Source of the DNA: Streptococcus azizii
GTDB taxonomy: Bacteria > Bacillota > Bacilli > Lactobacillales > Streptococcaceae
Length of the DNA: 64,000 nt
NCBI RefSeq assembly: GCF_001984715.1
Contig: NZ_MSPR01000001.1
Coordinates: forward strand, 62,001-126,000
Direction: 5' to 3'
The notes under the pieces were generated by a model. It was given only the letters and a program-made list of their open reading frames with translations. It was not told the DNA's origin and ran no database searches. Shown here piece after piece: positions 8,871-17,965 of the stretch. The position numbers and the translations under genes are program-made. Each line of letters starts with the position of its first letter. Position 1 is the first letter of the stretch.

Positions 8871-9794
8871 TTACTCCTCTCTTACGAACATTTCAAGCGT
8901 CGCTAGATTTTCAACCTGCTTCACACTTGCTGAGCGGTCTATTTTTTTTAAGAATCCTGATAAAACTGCTCCCGGACCAATTTCAACAAAGTTCGTAACT
9001 CCTGCTTGTTGCAGACAGGCAATCGAATCATAGAAACGAACTGGCTCCATCACTTGGCGGGTCAAAAGAGGGACGATGTCCTCCTTGGTCATCACTTGAG
9101 CAAGGGTATTGCCTACCAAGGGAAGGTCAAAGTCTCGGAAGGAAATGCTGGCTAACACTTTCCCCAAACGTTCTGAAGCAGGTCGTAATAGGGCAGTGTG
9201 AAACGGCCCTGATACATTGAGCGGAATGAGCCGCTTGACACCAGCCTCCCTCAGTAACCTTACCGCTTCATCAACTGCAGCCACTTCCCCACCAATAACG
9301 ATTTGACTAGGGGTATTATAGTTGGCGGGCGCCACGATTCCACAGCAGGATGCTGCTTGACAGGCCCCTTCGATTGTCTCCAAATCTCCATTTAAGACTG
9401 CAACCATTTTCCCACTACCTGCTGGAGCAGCCTGCTCCATATATTCGCCTCGCTTAGCTACTAAGGCAACCGCCTCTTTGAACTCCAAGGCTCCTGAAGC
9501 TACCATGGCACTATATTCCCCAAGCGATAAGCCTGCGACCATATCTGCCCTTGCTCCCTTTTCTTGCATCAAGCGCCAAATTGCAACAGATGTTGTCAAG
9601 ATAGCTGGTTGAGTGTAACGGGTCTGGTGGAGTCTTTTTTCATCTGTATCAATCAGTTCGCGTATATCATAGCCTAGAGTAGCCCTTGCCTCATCAAAGG
9701 TCTCTCTCACGCTCCTATACTGGTCATACAAATCCCGCCCCATGCCTAGGTATTGGGTACCTTGACCAGCAAATAAATAGGCCGTTTTCGTCAT
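8871..9794 (-). CDS. fabD: Malonyl-CoA:ACP transacylase
   Basis: Transfers malonyl from CoA to ACP, the entry step for elongation. The acyltransferase motif GLSLGEYSAM (nucleophile Ser near 92) and the His in GPFHTALL (near 200) are present. I place the start at the internal ATG at 9792-9794 (MTKTAYLFAGQGTQ) because GGGAG lies 6-7 bp upstream of it. The longer frame to 9812 adds six residues that the family lacks. Unusually, about 770 bp of repeats separate it from fabK. Confidence 0.95.
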   Translation of the reverse strand: MTKTAYLFAGQGTQYLGMGRDLYDQYRSVRETFDEARATLGYDIRELIDTDEKRLHQTRYTQPAILTTSVAIWRLMQEKGARADMVAGLSLGEYSAMVASGALEFKEAVALVAKRGEYMEQAAPAGSGKMVAVLNGDLETIEGACQAASCCGIVAPANYNTPSQIVIGGEVAAVDEAVRLLREAGVKRLIPLNVSGPFHTALLRPASERLGKVLASISFRDFDLPLVGNTLAQVMTKEDIVPLLTRQVMEPVRFYDSIACLQQAGVTNFVEIGPGAVLSGFLKKIDRSASVKQVENLATLEMFVREE

Positions 9795-9839
9795 CTTATT
9801 CTCCCATTTCATATCGTTTGATGTTCATTTTTGTATCAA

Positions 9840-10565
9840 CCTGAATCCCTATACTCTTCAAACTCAACCGTATACCTGGTCAAGTCGTTAAAATTCCTAT
9901 TTCCTAGCTCACTATGATTACTTTCTTGTTTCAACTGGTTAATCATCGCTTCCCGATTTCTTGGCTCGGGCTTCTATGGTCACTTTCTTATTTCTAGGTG
10001 ACCGTTGAAACAGTTCCCCGAACTTCTAGGCTCACTTTCTTATTTCTAGGTGACCGTTGAAACAGTTCACCGAACTGTTTCAATCCTATTTTCACTTAGA
10101 CCTTTTAACGTCTTCACATCTTAGCCAACTGAGTTCAGCCTAAAACCTCGGAAAAAAGATAGGCAGCTGTTTCGGCTTTAGCCGATTACAGATGAGAATC
10201 CCTTTAGGGATAGGCTTTCTTGTATTCATCGAACACTGCGGCAACCTCCTATTTTTCAGTCGCTTTTTATACGCCCTTTGTATCTTGGAATTGAACACGC
10301 CCTAAACTCTGTGCGAAAAAGACAAATCTTCCTAGCTTCAAAGGTATACTATACCTTTGAAGGCGGGAAATAGGAGTTTGCCTTAGCAAACTCTCAGCAA
10401 CCCTCTTCGTCAGATTTTCTATTTTCGCTTTGAGTTTTTCACGGGCTTTGTATCTTATATAATTGAGTTCGGACTAAGGTCTGTGTGAAAAAGACAATTC
10501 CTCCTAGAGTCTCTGGACTCTACGTCAGAATTCCTATTTTCACTTAGACCTTTTAACGTCCTCAC
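9840..10565. repeat. Hairpin-module repeat island between fabD and fabK
   Basis: This gap inside the fatty-acid operon has no gene. It holds a RUP-like end (TATACTC near 9850), two copies of the stretch ctttcttatttctaggtgacc ending in the GAAACAGTTC/GAACTGTTTC hairpin (one copy truncated), a TCCCTTTAGGGA hairpin, an inverted copy (about 10325-10456) of the CAAAGGTATA/TATACCTTTG module also seen at manA-scrK, and a GAGTC/GACTC hairpin near 10515. Short linkers such as cctattttc and gatacaaag recur between them. Confidence 0.75.
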
Positions 10566-10568
10566 ATC

Positions 10569-11522
10569 TTAGTTCCACAATGCTGCTTGTTCCTTTATGA
10601 CTCGGGCTGCTCCAGTATAAATATCCTGCAAAATCTCCGCACAAGACTCTTCTTTGGTAATCAAGCCCGCAATCTGACCTGCCATGACAGAACCGTATTC
10701 CACATCACCATCTACTACAGCATGCTTCAAGGCACCTGCTCCCAATTCTTCGATGTCCTTACTATCTTTCAAACCGCGGAGAAAATCTTTTTCCGCACTG
10801 GCATAAGCTGTCGAAAGCCTATTTTTAATCGCCCGCACAGGATGTCCAACTACCTGAGCAGAAATCGTCGTATCAATATCTTTGGCATGTAAAATCTTGG
10901 CTTTAAACTTGGGATGAGCATTCGACTCCTTTGCTACAGCAAAGCGAGTCCCTACCTGAACAGCTGTAGCTCCCAGCATAAAGGCTGCTGCTGCACCGCG
11001 ACCATCTGCAATTCCTCCTGCTGCAATAACTGGAATCGAAACCGCTTCTACTACCTGGCGTACCAAGGTCATGGTCGTCAATTTCCCGATATGACCACCT
11101 GCTTCCATTCCTTCAGCAATCACCGCATCTGCCCCCAGCTTTTCCATGCGTTTTGCAAGGGCAACACTTGGGACAACCGGAATAACGATAATACCTGCCG
11201 CATGGAAACGCTCCATGTATTTCCCGGGGTTCCCCGCCCCAGTTGTCACGACTTTTACACCTTCGGCAATGACTAAATCCACAATGTCATCAGCAAATGG
11301 AGACAAGAGCATAATGTTGACTCCAAAGGGTCTATCCGTCAGCGCTTTAACCTTATCAATATTGGCTTTTACAACTTCTTTTGGAGCATTTCCTCCACCG
11401 ATTATCCCTAAACCACCTGCATTTGAGACTGCTCCTGCTAAATCGCCGTCCGCTACCCAGGCCATCCCTCCCTGGAAAATCGGATACTCAATCTGAAGTA
11501 GTTCCGTAATCTTTGTTTGCAT
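10569..11522 (-). CDS. fabK: Enoyl-ACP reductase II (FabK, FMN-dependent)
   Basis: Reduces trans-2-enoyl-ACP with NADH and FMN, the final elongation step. FabK is the triclosan-insensitive enoyl reductase typical of streptococci. About 317 residues in a TIM barrel of the nitronate-monooxygenase/FabK family, with FQGGMAWVADGDLAGAVSNAGG at the N-terminus and the flavin-phosphate loops AAGGIADG and GATAVQVGTRF. Two ATG codons in tandem (11520-11525) follow GGGG; I prefer the second. It is preceded by a repeat-containing leader with a FabT box. Confidence 0.96.
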   Translation of the reverse strand: MQTKITELLQIEYPIFQGGMAWVADGDLAGAVSNAGGLGIIGGGNAPKEVVKANIDKVKALTDRPFGVNIMLLSPFADDIVDLVIAEGVKVVTTGAGNPGKYMERFHAAGIIVIPVVPSVALAKRMEKLGADAVIAEGMEAGGHIGKLTTMTLVRQVVEAVSIPVIAAGGIADGRGAAAAFMLGATAVQVGTRFAVAKESNAHPKFKAKILHAKDIDTTISAQVVGHPVRAIKNRLSTAYASAEKDFLRGLKDSKDIEELGAGALKHAVVDGDVEYGSVMAGQIAGLITKEESCAEILQDIYTGAARVIKEQAALWN

Positions 11523-11566
11523 CATGTCCCCTTTTCAATTCATCATTTTGCTTAGTTAATCATTTG

Positions 11567-11758
11567 ATACTCACTAAAAATCAAGCTCAGAAGCTAGCCG
11601 AATGGAACACAAGCTAAAAGCAAAGGCTTTTTCGGCCTATGTTCTATTTTTCAGTCACTTTTTTACGCCCTTCGTATCTTTCCATAATCCTATGAGGACT
11701 ATTGCAAAGTACGCCAAGGCGATACTTAATCTAGTTTGAAGAGATTTTGGAAGAGTAT
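11567..11758. repeat. RUP-like element in the fabK leader
   Basis: It is bounded by ATACTC (11567-11572) with AAAATCAA following, and by TTTGAAGAGATTTTGGAAGAGTAT-like sequence ending at 11758. The ends are inverted repeats. The right end and the acgccaaggcgat segment closely resemble the pneumococcal RUP element, a small non-autonomous repeat thought to be moved by an IS630-type transposase. At 192 bp it is longer than the classic 107-bp RUP and carries internal hairpins. Confidence 0.75.
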
Positions 11759-11840
11759 GACCATCAAATAATTAACAAAACAAGGACGTGGGATAGGTAT
11801 TTATCCCACCATCCACTCGAAGATACTTTGATATTTCGAT

Positions 11841-11859
11841 GTTTTGAATATCAAAGTAT
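11841..11859 (-). promoter_or_regulatory. FabT box upstream of fabK
   Basis: TTTGAATATCAAA (11843-11855) fits the FabT palindrome TTTGA-N3-TCAAA seen at fabT in this window. A further half-site ACTTTGATATT at 11825-11835 makes a longer inverted repeat. In S. pneumoniae FabT is known to bind upstream of fabT and of fabK. I could not pick a convincing -35/-10 pair here. Confidence 0.7.
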
Positions 11860-11869
11860 TTACTCTAGC

Positions 11870-11893
11870 AAAAATGCTAGAAACTAGCATTTA
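11870..11893 (-). terminator. Terminator after acpP
   Basis: On the minus strand, AAATGCTAG-TTT-CTAGCATTT is followed by TT, giving a 9-bp stem with a T run about 150 bp after the acpP stop. It would separate the fabT-fabH-acpP transcript from the FabT-controlled fabK transcript. Confidence 0.65.
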
Positions 11894-12044
11894 TGTACCC
11901 TATAAATATCTGAATCCAACAAGAAAATGAAACTGCAAACGAAGGAGGAGAAGCGGTTCATGCTATCAACAAAAGAGCATTGCCCTCTTCTCAACCATCC
12001 AGACAGATTCATTTCTAACGAAAGAAACTGATTGTTGAGCGGTA

Positions 12045-12269
12045 TTAGTTGGTTTGTTTTTCTACATACGCCACAAGGTCGCCTACAGTCGTCAATCCCT
12101 CTTCCGATTCGATTTGAATATCAAACTCATCTTCGATTTCTGAAATCACCTGGAAAAGATCCAAGGAATCTGCATCTAAATCTTCAAATGTTGTTGTCAG
12201 ACTTACTTCTTCTGCATCCTTACCAAGTTCTTCAACGATAATTGCTTGTACTTTTTCAAATACTGCCAT
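12045..12269 (-). CDS. acpP: Acyl carrier protein
   Basis: Carries the growing acyl chain on 4'-phosphopantetheine. The start is at 12267-12269 ([10 protein letters not shown]), 9 bp after GGAG, giving 74 residues; the longer frame upstream adds 21 hydrophobic residues with no family support. The attachment serine is Ser35 in DADSLDLF. The protein is strongly acidic, as expected. It is placed between fabH and fabK as in other streptococci. Its prosthetic group is added by AcpS, encoded at 20532-20903. Confidence 0.96.
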   Translation of the reverse strand: MAVFEKVQAIIVEELGKDAEEVSLTTTFEDLDADSLDLFQVISEIEDEFDIQIESEEGLTTVGDLVAYVEKQTN

Positions 12270-12423
12270 AATAGTTTTCTCCTTTAAGAAAATAATAAAA
12301 ATAGTGGCTCTTTGAAAACCCATCACATCCATCCGTCACTCATTGTAGTGAACAATCACTCCACTGACAAGGCTGATACTGATTTTCTTTGAGCATTTAA
12401 TAACTGTAAAAACAGTCCATTAA

Positions 12424-13401
12424 CTAAAGTTTTAATAGAATTGCTCCCCAGGTAAGACCTCCACCAAAACCACTTATCAGAAGGGTTTGGCTACCATCAA
12501 GGAAAAGGATGCCCCGCTCTACACATTCTGAGAGCAATATCGGAATACTTGCCGCACTGGTATTGCCATAGTCTGCCATATTGGCTGGAAATTTAGCCAT
12601 GTCACTTCCTAATTTCTTAGCCATTTTTTCCAAGATGCGTCGGTTAGCTTGATGAAGTAAGTAATAATCTACATCTTCATCTGTCATGTTCTGACGCTCG
12701 AGCAATTCTTGCAAGGTTTTGGTCACATCACGAACTGCAAATTCAAAGATAGCACGTCCCTCCATTTTCAAATAGGGGGCATTGCCTCTTATCTCTGAGA
12801 AAGGGGAAGAGAGTCCCCAGACGCCTGATTGCAAATCTCCGCCCCTACTACCATCGGTCCTTTGGATTTCATCTAGGAAATGTGGCTGATTCGTCGCTTC
12901 TAGTAAGACGCCACCTGCACCATCTCCAAATAAAACAGCCGTACTTCTATCTGACCAATCAAGAATTTTAGAAAGGGTCTCTGCTCCGATGACCATTCCT
13001 CTTTTGTAACGCCCAGAGGCAATCAATTTTTCTGCCGTTGACAAGGCAAAGACAAAGCCAGAACAAGCCGCAACCAAGTCATAAGCAAAAGCCTGACTGG
13101 CTCCAATATTCGCTTGGATACGTGCTGCCGTTGAGGGCATCGCTGAGTCCGGTGTCATCGTTGCAACAATGATAAAATCAATCGTTTCTGGAGCATAGTT
13201 ACTCTTTTGTAAGAGCTGTTTTGCAACCTGTGTGGCTAGATCACTCGTCTCCTCATTCTTAGTGATATGCCGCCTATGAATCCCTGTCCGCGATGCAATC
13301 CATTCATCGCTCGTATCCATTCTCTGTGCCAACTCATCATTATCAATGATTTGGGATGGCGCATAGTGAGCTACTTGGCTGATTTTTGCAAAGACCATCA
13401 T
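12424..13401 (-). CDS. fabH: 3-oxoacyl-ACP synthase III
   Basis: Initiates fatty-acid synthesis by condensing acetyl-CoA (or a branched primer) with malonyl-ACP. At 325 residues it has the KAS III catalytic triad: Cys near 113 ([10 protein letters not shown]), His near 252 (HQANRRI) and Asn near 282 (GNTSAAS). The start overlaps the fabT stop (ATGATG), and either ATG is possible. Co-transcribed with fabT and so under the same FabT promoter. Confidence 0.96.
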   Translation of the reverse strand: MMVFAKISQVAHYAPSQIIDNDELAQRMDTSDEWIASRTGIHRRHITKNEETSDLATQVAKQLLQKSNYAPETIDFIIVATMTPDSAMPSTAARIQANIGASQAFAYDLVAACSGFVFALSTAEKLIASGRYKRGMVIGAETLSKILDWSDRSTAVLFGDGAGGVLLEATNQPHFLDEIQRTDGSRGGDLQSGVWGLSSPFSEIRGNAPYLKMEGRAIFEFAVRDVTKTLQELLERQNMTDEDVDYYLLHQANRRILEKMAKKLGSDMAKFPANMADYGNTSAASIPILLSECVERGILFLDGSQTLLISGFGGGLTWGAILLKL

Positions 13402-13832
13402 TTTAAATCCTCCAAGAAATGGTACAGTTTCAAGAGACCTTTTTTCATGACCTTAAATTCAGCTTCGTCCATATCTGATGTAATTTGGCGCACCATTTCA
13501 TTATGAAATCGTTGATGCAGGCGATAGACTAACCTTCCTTTTTTAGTCAAATGAAGATGAATGACACGACGATCTTTGGTGGATCGGACACGTTCAATAT
13601 AGCCTTTTCGCTCCAAATTGTTCAAACTGGTTGTCACCGTTCCCAGTGTGACCATCAAAGCACGGGCAACATCGCTTGGAGTAACCCCCTCTTCATTGCC
13701 GATGACATCGATTGTGTGCATTTCTTTGATGGAAATATCTTTAAAACGACTCCCTCTCAGACTCGTTTCTTCAATAATGAGTACATTATTAAAAATCGCA
13801 GTCAGATAGTCATTTATTTTTGCATCTTCCAC
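13398..13832 (-). CDS. fabT: MarR-family fatty-acid regulator FabT
   Basis: Winged-helix repressor that, with acyl-ACP as co-repressor, turns down the fatty-acid genes. 144 residues; the family hallmark [18 protein letters not shown] (about 27-44) and the recognition helix [23 protein letters not shown] are clear. The start is GTG at 13830-13832, 10 bp after AGGAGG, and aligns with the family N-terminus ([12 protein letters not shown]). Its own promoter carries two FabT boxes, so it is autoregulated. Confidence 0.95.
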   Translation of the reverse strand: MEDAKINDYLTAIFNNVLIIEETSLRGSRFKDISIKEMHTIDVIGNEEGVTPSDVARALMVTLGTVTTSLNNLERKGYIERVRSTKDRRVIHLHLTKKGRLVYRLHQRFHNEMVRQITSDMDEAEFKVMKKGLLKLYHFLEDLK

Positions 13833-13851
13833 AATCGAAGGCCCTCCTTAC

Positions 13852-13898
13852 ATACTTTGACTATCAAAGTATACGACAGATTTATTTGATTGTCAAAT
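13852..13898 (-). promoter_or_regulatory. fabT promoter with two FabT boxes
   Basis: TTGACA (13891-13896) and TATACT (13868-13873) are 17 bp apart. Box 1, ACTTTGACTATCAAAGT (13854-13870), covers the -10 and start region. Box 2, ATTTGATTGTCAAAT (13884-13898), covers the -35. This layout predicts strong autorepression. Confidence 0.85.
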
Positions 13899-13979
13899 AT
13901 TTTTTGTCACATCGGATAAGAGTCAAGGATACGAATGCTTGAGGACGATTTCTGTGAGTCTATGATCTAACAAACCAGC

Positions 13980-14771
13980 CTATTTCCCTGTAAAATGTGG
14001 TCTACGGCGTTCAAAATGCGCCCGAACACCCTCTTTAAAATCATCTTTGAAAGCCAGTTTACGCTGGAGAGCCAACTCCAACTGAGCGTAATCTTCCCAT
14101 TGTTCAAATTCACTTTTCCACATCAGTTCTTTAATGGCACGGTAGGAGTGGGGCGAGTGGCGTAAGAGGCGTTTGATCAACTGGCGACAAGCCTTGGGTA
14201 GGTTCTCTTTTTCAACCACTCGATAAACCAAACCATATTCCTGAGCTTTTTCTGCTGTTAGACTTTCACCGGTCATGGCTAACTGGCTAGCACGAGTCGC
14301 ACCGATACTACGACTCAGTAAGAAGAGCCCTCCTGCATCAGGTGCTAGGCCCACCCCTACAAAAGCCTGAATGAATTTGGTCTTATCAGAGGCAAGGACA
14401 AAATCCACCGCAACAGCCATGTTGGCCGCAGCCCCTGCAACCGCTCCATCCGTCAGCATAATAACTGGCTTGGGCAACTTTTTCAAAGCAAGAGAAATCT
14501 GATTGACCAGCTCTGCGATTTGAACTAAGGAGCCTATATCCTCTTCGTCTACAGCTCGTTTCATCTCTACCAAGTCACCACCGACGGAAAACACAGCCCC
14601 TTCTGCTTGAATCACTAAAATAGCTACCTCTGCTGATGCGGCAGCCGCTCCAATCGCTTCTAAGATTTCCTCACACATAGGAATATTAAAGCCATTTGAC
14701 ACTTCTGGGCGACATAGGGTCAATCTGGCAATCTGTTCTTCTACTTTGTATTGAATCGTTTTGTAGGTCAT
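13980..14771 (-). CDS. fabM: Trans-2-decenoyl-ACP isomerase (crotonase family)
   Basis: Isomerises trans-2- to cis-3-decenoyl-ACP, the branch point to unsaturated fatty acids in streptococci, which lack FabA. A 263-residue crotonase-fold protein. The oxyanion-hole segments [15 protein letters not shown] and [13 protein letters not shown] are present, and its position directly upstream of fabT is diagnostic for FabM rather than a generic enoyl-CoA hydratase. It has its own promoter: TTGCTT (14852-14857) and TAGAAT (14830-14835). A TTTGA-ATCC-TCAAA palindrome lies 19 bp before its start. Confidence 0.9.
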   Translation of the reverse strand: MTYKTIQYKVEEQIARLTLCRPEVSNGFNIPMCEEILEAIGAAAASAEVAILVIQAEGAVFSVGGDLVEMKRAVDEEDIGSLVQIAELVNQISLALKKLPKPVIMLTDGAVAGAAANMAVAVDFVLASDKTKFIQAFVGVGLAPDAGGLFLLSRSIGATRASQLAMTGESLTAEKAQEYGLVYRVVEKENLPKACRQLIKRLLRHSPHSYRAIKELMWKSEFEQWEDYAQLELALQRKLAFKDDFKEGVRAHFERRRPHFTGK

Positions 14772-14790
14772 CTGTTTCCTCCTTATTTAC

Positions 14791-14804
14791 TTTGAATCCT
14801 CAAA
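14791..14804 (-). promoter_or_regulatory. Candidate FabT-like box in the fabM leader
   Basis: TTTGAATCCTCAAA has the same half-sites as the FabT boxes but a 4-bp instead of 3-bp centre. It lies between the putative fabM -10 and its ribosome binding site. The odd spacing makes binding uncertain. Confidence 0.4.
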
Positions 14805-14874
14805 GAAAGAGGTTTCATGTGTTTGAGCTATTCTACCACACATTTCACAAAAAGCAATCCATTCTAGTGTGACA

Positions 14875-15415
14875 GCCGAAAATAGGAGTTTGAAAACGCA
14901 ACCCCTCCGTTGACTTTAAAGATAGGCTGAAAACCTCCTCTGGAGCTTTTCACTCGTCAAGATACGAGGACGTTTGACGCGAGTTTCACTCGTTTTATTT
15001 CCAACCTTCAACAATCTATTACTAAACTGTTGAAGTGAGCAAAGTAAAAAAGATAGGCAGCTGTTTTGGCTTTAGCCAATTACTGATGAGAATCCCTTTG
15101 GGATATAGAAATAGTCAGGGGAGTAAAATAATCCAGTGGATTATTTTAGCCCGAACCTAGAAATTAAAAAGTGAGGGAATTTGTTACTGAGCCTAGAAAC
15201 TAAGAAGCGAAGATAAATACTCCTATTTACTGTCTTTAATGAATAAGCTGAAAACCTCCACTGGAGCTTTTCACTCGTCGTATTTCCTATTTCCTAGCTC
15301 AGCCCTCTGTGGTCACTTTCTTATTTCTAGGTGACCGTTGAAACAGTTCACCGAACTGTTTCAATCCTATTTTCGCTTTGAGTTTTTCACGGGCTTTGTA
15401 TCTTAACCAAACTTT
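14875..15415. repeat. Hairpin-module repeat island (fabM-lysC)
   Basis: No gene. It contains two copies of gaaaacctcc/ggagcttttcactcgtc (near 14929 and 15249), a CTTCAACA / TGTTGAAG hairpin near 15005-15035, a TTGGCTttAGCCAA hairpin near 15068, and the GAAACAGTTC/GAACTGTTTC hairpin at about 15340. Several linkers match the fabD-fabK island almost base for base. Confidence 0.7.
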
Positions 15416-15428
15416 CCTGTTAAGCCTA

Positions 15429-15457
15429 CTGACAAGCCTATCAGTTTTTGCTATAAT
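15429..15457 (+). promoter_or_regulatory. Aspartokinase promoter
   Basis: CTGACA (15429-15434) and TATAAT (15452-15457) with a 17-bp spacer lie about 30 bp upstream of the start. Confidence 0.6.
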
Positions 15458-15490
15458 GATGAAAAGCATAAAAGGAGTTTGAAAAATTTT

Positions 15491-16840
15491 ATGAAAGTGA
15501 CCAAATTTGGTGGTAGCTCTCTTGCTTCAGCTACCCAACTTGAAAAAGTATTCAACATTATACAGGCAGATTCTGAGCGCCGATTTGTCGTTGTGTCTGC
15601 ACCTGGAAAACGTGATAGCAAGGATACCAAGGTGACGGATGCCCTTATCAAATACTACAAAAACTACGTAGATGGAAAAGACCTGACTGCCAGCCAAGAA
15701 TGGATTATCAATCGCTACCAAACGATGGTGGACGAGCTTGGTTTCCCAGGCAAATGTATGAACAAGATTGCAGAAAGCATCCTGAGCCTAGCCACTCTTC
15801 CTGTTGACGATAACGAATTTCTCTACGATGCTTTTTTAGCGGCAGGAGAGGACAATAATGCTAAATTAGTTGCCGAGTATTTTACCTATAAAGGTGTCCC
15901 TGCCCGCTATATCCATCCCAAAAAGGCAGGTATCATTGTCAGTTCAGAGCCTGGTAATGCGCGTATTTTACCATCTAGTTACGATAAAATCGAGGCACTA
16001 AGAGAAGCAGATGAGGTCTTAGTCATCCCTGGATTTTTCGGGGTAACTGTCGACCAACAGATCTGTACCTTCTCTCGTGGAGGTTCAGATATTACAGGGT
16101 CTATCATAGCAGCTGGCGTCAAGGCAGACCTGTATGAAAACTTCACAGATGTGGACGGAATCTTTGCCGCCCACCCAGGTATCATCCACAATCCACACTC
16201 TATCAAGGAATTAACCTACCGTGAAATGCGAGAATTGGCCTACGCTGGCTTTTCTGTCCTACATGACGAAGCCTTACTACCTGCCTACCGTGGTCGCATT
16301 CCTCTCGTCATAAAAAATACCAATAATCCCGACCATCCCGGTACACGGATCGTCCTCAAACACAGTGACCACACACTACCTGTTGTCGGGATTGCAGCAG
16401 ATGATGGCTTTGTCAGCATCAATATGTCCAAATACTTAATGAACCGAGAAGTCGGTTTTGGTCGCAAGGTCTTAAATATCCTCGAAGACCTCAATATCCG
16501 TTGGGAACACATGCCAACTGGAATTGATGATCTGTCTCTTGTCTTGCGTAATCGTGAACTAACCCCCATCAAGGAAGAAGAAATCCTCCGTCAACTCAAT
16601 TCCAAGCTGGAAGTGGACAAGGCAGAGATAGAACACGGACTCTCCATCATTATGATTGTCGGTGAGAACATGAAGAGCCATGTCGGGGTAACTGCCACTG
16701 CCACCGCAGCTCTTTCCAAAGAAAATGTCAACTTGGCCATGATTTCTCAAGGCGCAAGCGAGGTTTCTGTCATGTTTGTTATCAAAACGGAAGAAAAAGA
16801 AAAAGCCCTCAAAGCCCTGTATCAAGCCTTTTTCAACTAG
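15491..16840 (+). CDS. lysC: Aspartate kinase
   Basis: Phosphorylates aspartate, the first committed step to lysine, threonine, methionine and diaminopimelate. I start it at ATG 15491 (MKVTKFGGSSLASA), 13 bp after AAAGGAG; a TTG at 15479 is too close to that site. About 449 residues. Kinase signature KFGGSS at 5-10, substrate segments FTDVDGIFAAHP near 215, and two C-terminal ACT domains (about 300-449), indicating allosteric control by an end product. It is monocistronic between a repeat island and a terminator. Confidence 0.92.
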   Translation: MKVTKFGGSSLASATQLEKVFNIIQADSERRFVVVSAPGKRDSKDTKVTDALIKYYKNYVDGKDLTASQEWIINRYQTMVDELGFPGKCMNKIAESILSLATLPVDDNEFLYDAFLAAGEDNNAKLVAEYFTYKGVPARYIHPKKAGIIVSSEPGNARILPSSYDKIEALREADEVLVIPGFFGVTVDQQICTFSRGGSDITGSIIAAGVKADLYENFTDVDGIFAAHPGIIHNPHSIKELTYREMRELAYAGFSVLHDEALLPAYRGRIPLVIKNTNNPDHPGTRIVLKHSDHTLPVVGIAADDGFVSINMSKYLMNREVGFGRKVLNILEDLNIRWEHMPTGIDDLSLVLRNRELTPIKEEEILRQLNSKLEVDKAEIEHGLSIIMIVGENMKSHVGVTATATAALSKENVNLAMISQGASEVSVMFVIKTEEKEKALKALYQAFFN

Positions 16841-16851
16841 CCCTCTCAAGT

Positions 16852-16888
16852 AAAAAAATCCAACTCATACGTTAGAGTTGGATTTTTC
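16852..16888. terminator. Bidirectional terminator, lysC / lacD
   Basis: AAAAATCCAACT...AGTTGGATTTTT forms a stem of about 12 bp, flanked by A and T runs, serving the converging aspartokinase and lacD genes. Confidence 0.85.
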
Positions 16889-16891
16889 AGA

Positions 16892-17890
16892 TTAGTTTAC
16901 TTCTACCTTATCAAGCCAAGAGCTTGCCGTTGTTGCAAGAACAGCATTTAGCTCTTCCATATTCTTCCGGCCCTGGTCTGCCAACCAGGCTTTGGCCGCG
17001 TCTTCACCTTCTTTAGCAAAGACTGCAACCGCATCTTTCCAAGTCGCACGACCACAAAGCACTCCATTAAAACTAGAACCGGCTTCTTTTGCAACCACCA
17101 AGGTTTCTTGGAACAATTTAGCCGATACACCTGCACTCAAAAAGATAAATGGCAAGTGTGTTGCTGCTGCCTGCTCTTTGAAGTAGGCTTTCGCTTCTTC
17201 TAGGCTATAGACAGGCTCTTGATCAGTGTAACCTTCCACAAAATTCATGTTAACAGGTACTTCTACCTTTAGAACATCTGCATGATAGCGTGGCTTACTA
17301 AATTCACGCATCGCTCCGTTGACCTTATGAGGTTTCAAAGAGGCATATTCACGAGATGTCACATCCATATCGCTCGCATCATAGGTCAAGATTTCCACAA
17401 AGTATGGAATATCTTCCGCCACACATTCACTACCGATACGCTCCACCCAGGCATGTTTTATATCATTGATTTCTGGCTTATCATCTACATCATAGTAGAG
17501 CAAGATTTTCACAGCATCTGCACCCAGCTCCTTGATCCGTTTTGCAGACCAATTCGGCAATAAATCAGGTAGACGACCTGGTGTAGAGGCATCATATCCT
17601 GTTTTTTCATAAGCAGCAATAAAGCCACAATCCGGATGACGCAATTCAGCTGCTGGTACACCATATTCTGCATCCAACAAGATAGAACTTGCATACTGGG
17701 TTAGATCACTTGAGATAACCTTTTTAAAATCTATCAAGATGTCATCTCCAAAATCAGCATCTGCAGCTGCTGACAAGAGGCGCTTTAAGGCACCGCGTTG
17801 GTCAATCGCAAGGGCTGCAATCACTTTTTCATCATTTGATAGACGAACAAGGTGATTGTATTTCGCCTGTGAAAGTTGTAATTTTTCCAT
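16892..17890 (-). CDS. lacD: Tagatose 1,6-diphosphate aldolase
   Basis: Class I aldolase cleaving tagatose 1,6-bisphosphate to dihydroxyacetone phosphate and glyceraldehyde 3-phosphate. 332 residues, close to the usual 326. Family features include ALAIDQRGALKRL near the N-terminus, DAVKILLYYD with the candidate Schiff-base Lys, and FLSAGVSAKLF. It stands outside a lac operon and lies 75 bp downstream of nagA with no clear terminator between, so the two are probably co-transcribed. The pairing would fit galactosamine/N-acetylgalactosamine breakdown, which also yields tagatose phosphates. In some streptococci LacD.1 has a regulatory role. Confidence 0.92.
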   Translation of the reverse strand: MEKLQLSQAKYNHLVRLSNDEKVIAALAIDQRGALKRLLSAAADADFGDDILIDFKKVISSDLTQYASSILLDAEYGVPAAELRHPDCGFIAAYEKTGYDASTPGRLPDLLPNWSAKRIKELGADAVKILLYYDVDDKPEINDIKHAWVERIGSECVAEDIPYFVEILTYDASDMDVTSREYASLKPHKVNGAMREFSKPRYHADVLKVEVPVNMNFVEGYTDQEPVYSLEEAKAYFKEQAAATHLPFIFLSAGVSAKLFQETLVVAKEAGSSFNGVLCGRATWKDAVAVFAKEGEDAAKAWLADQGRKNMEELNAVLATTASSWLDKVEVN

Positions 17891-17965
17891 TATCTTCCTC
17901 CTAGATAAAGTAGACTATAAACAAAAATAATTGGTTGCTTCTAATCAAGCATTACTGGTAAGGTA

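Noticed and set aside
12270..12332. Longer acpP with a hydrophobic N-terminal extension
   Set aside because: The added 21 residues precede the clear ribosome binding site, and acyl carrier proteins have no such leader.
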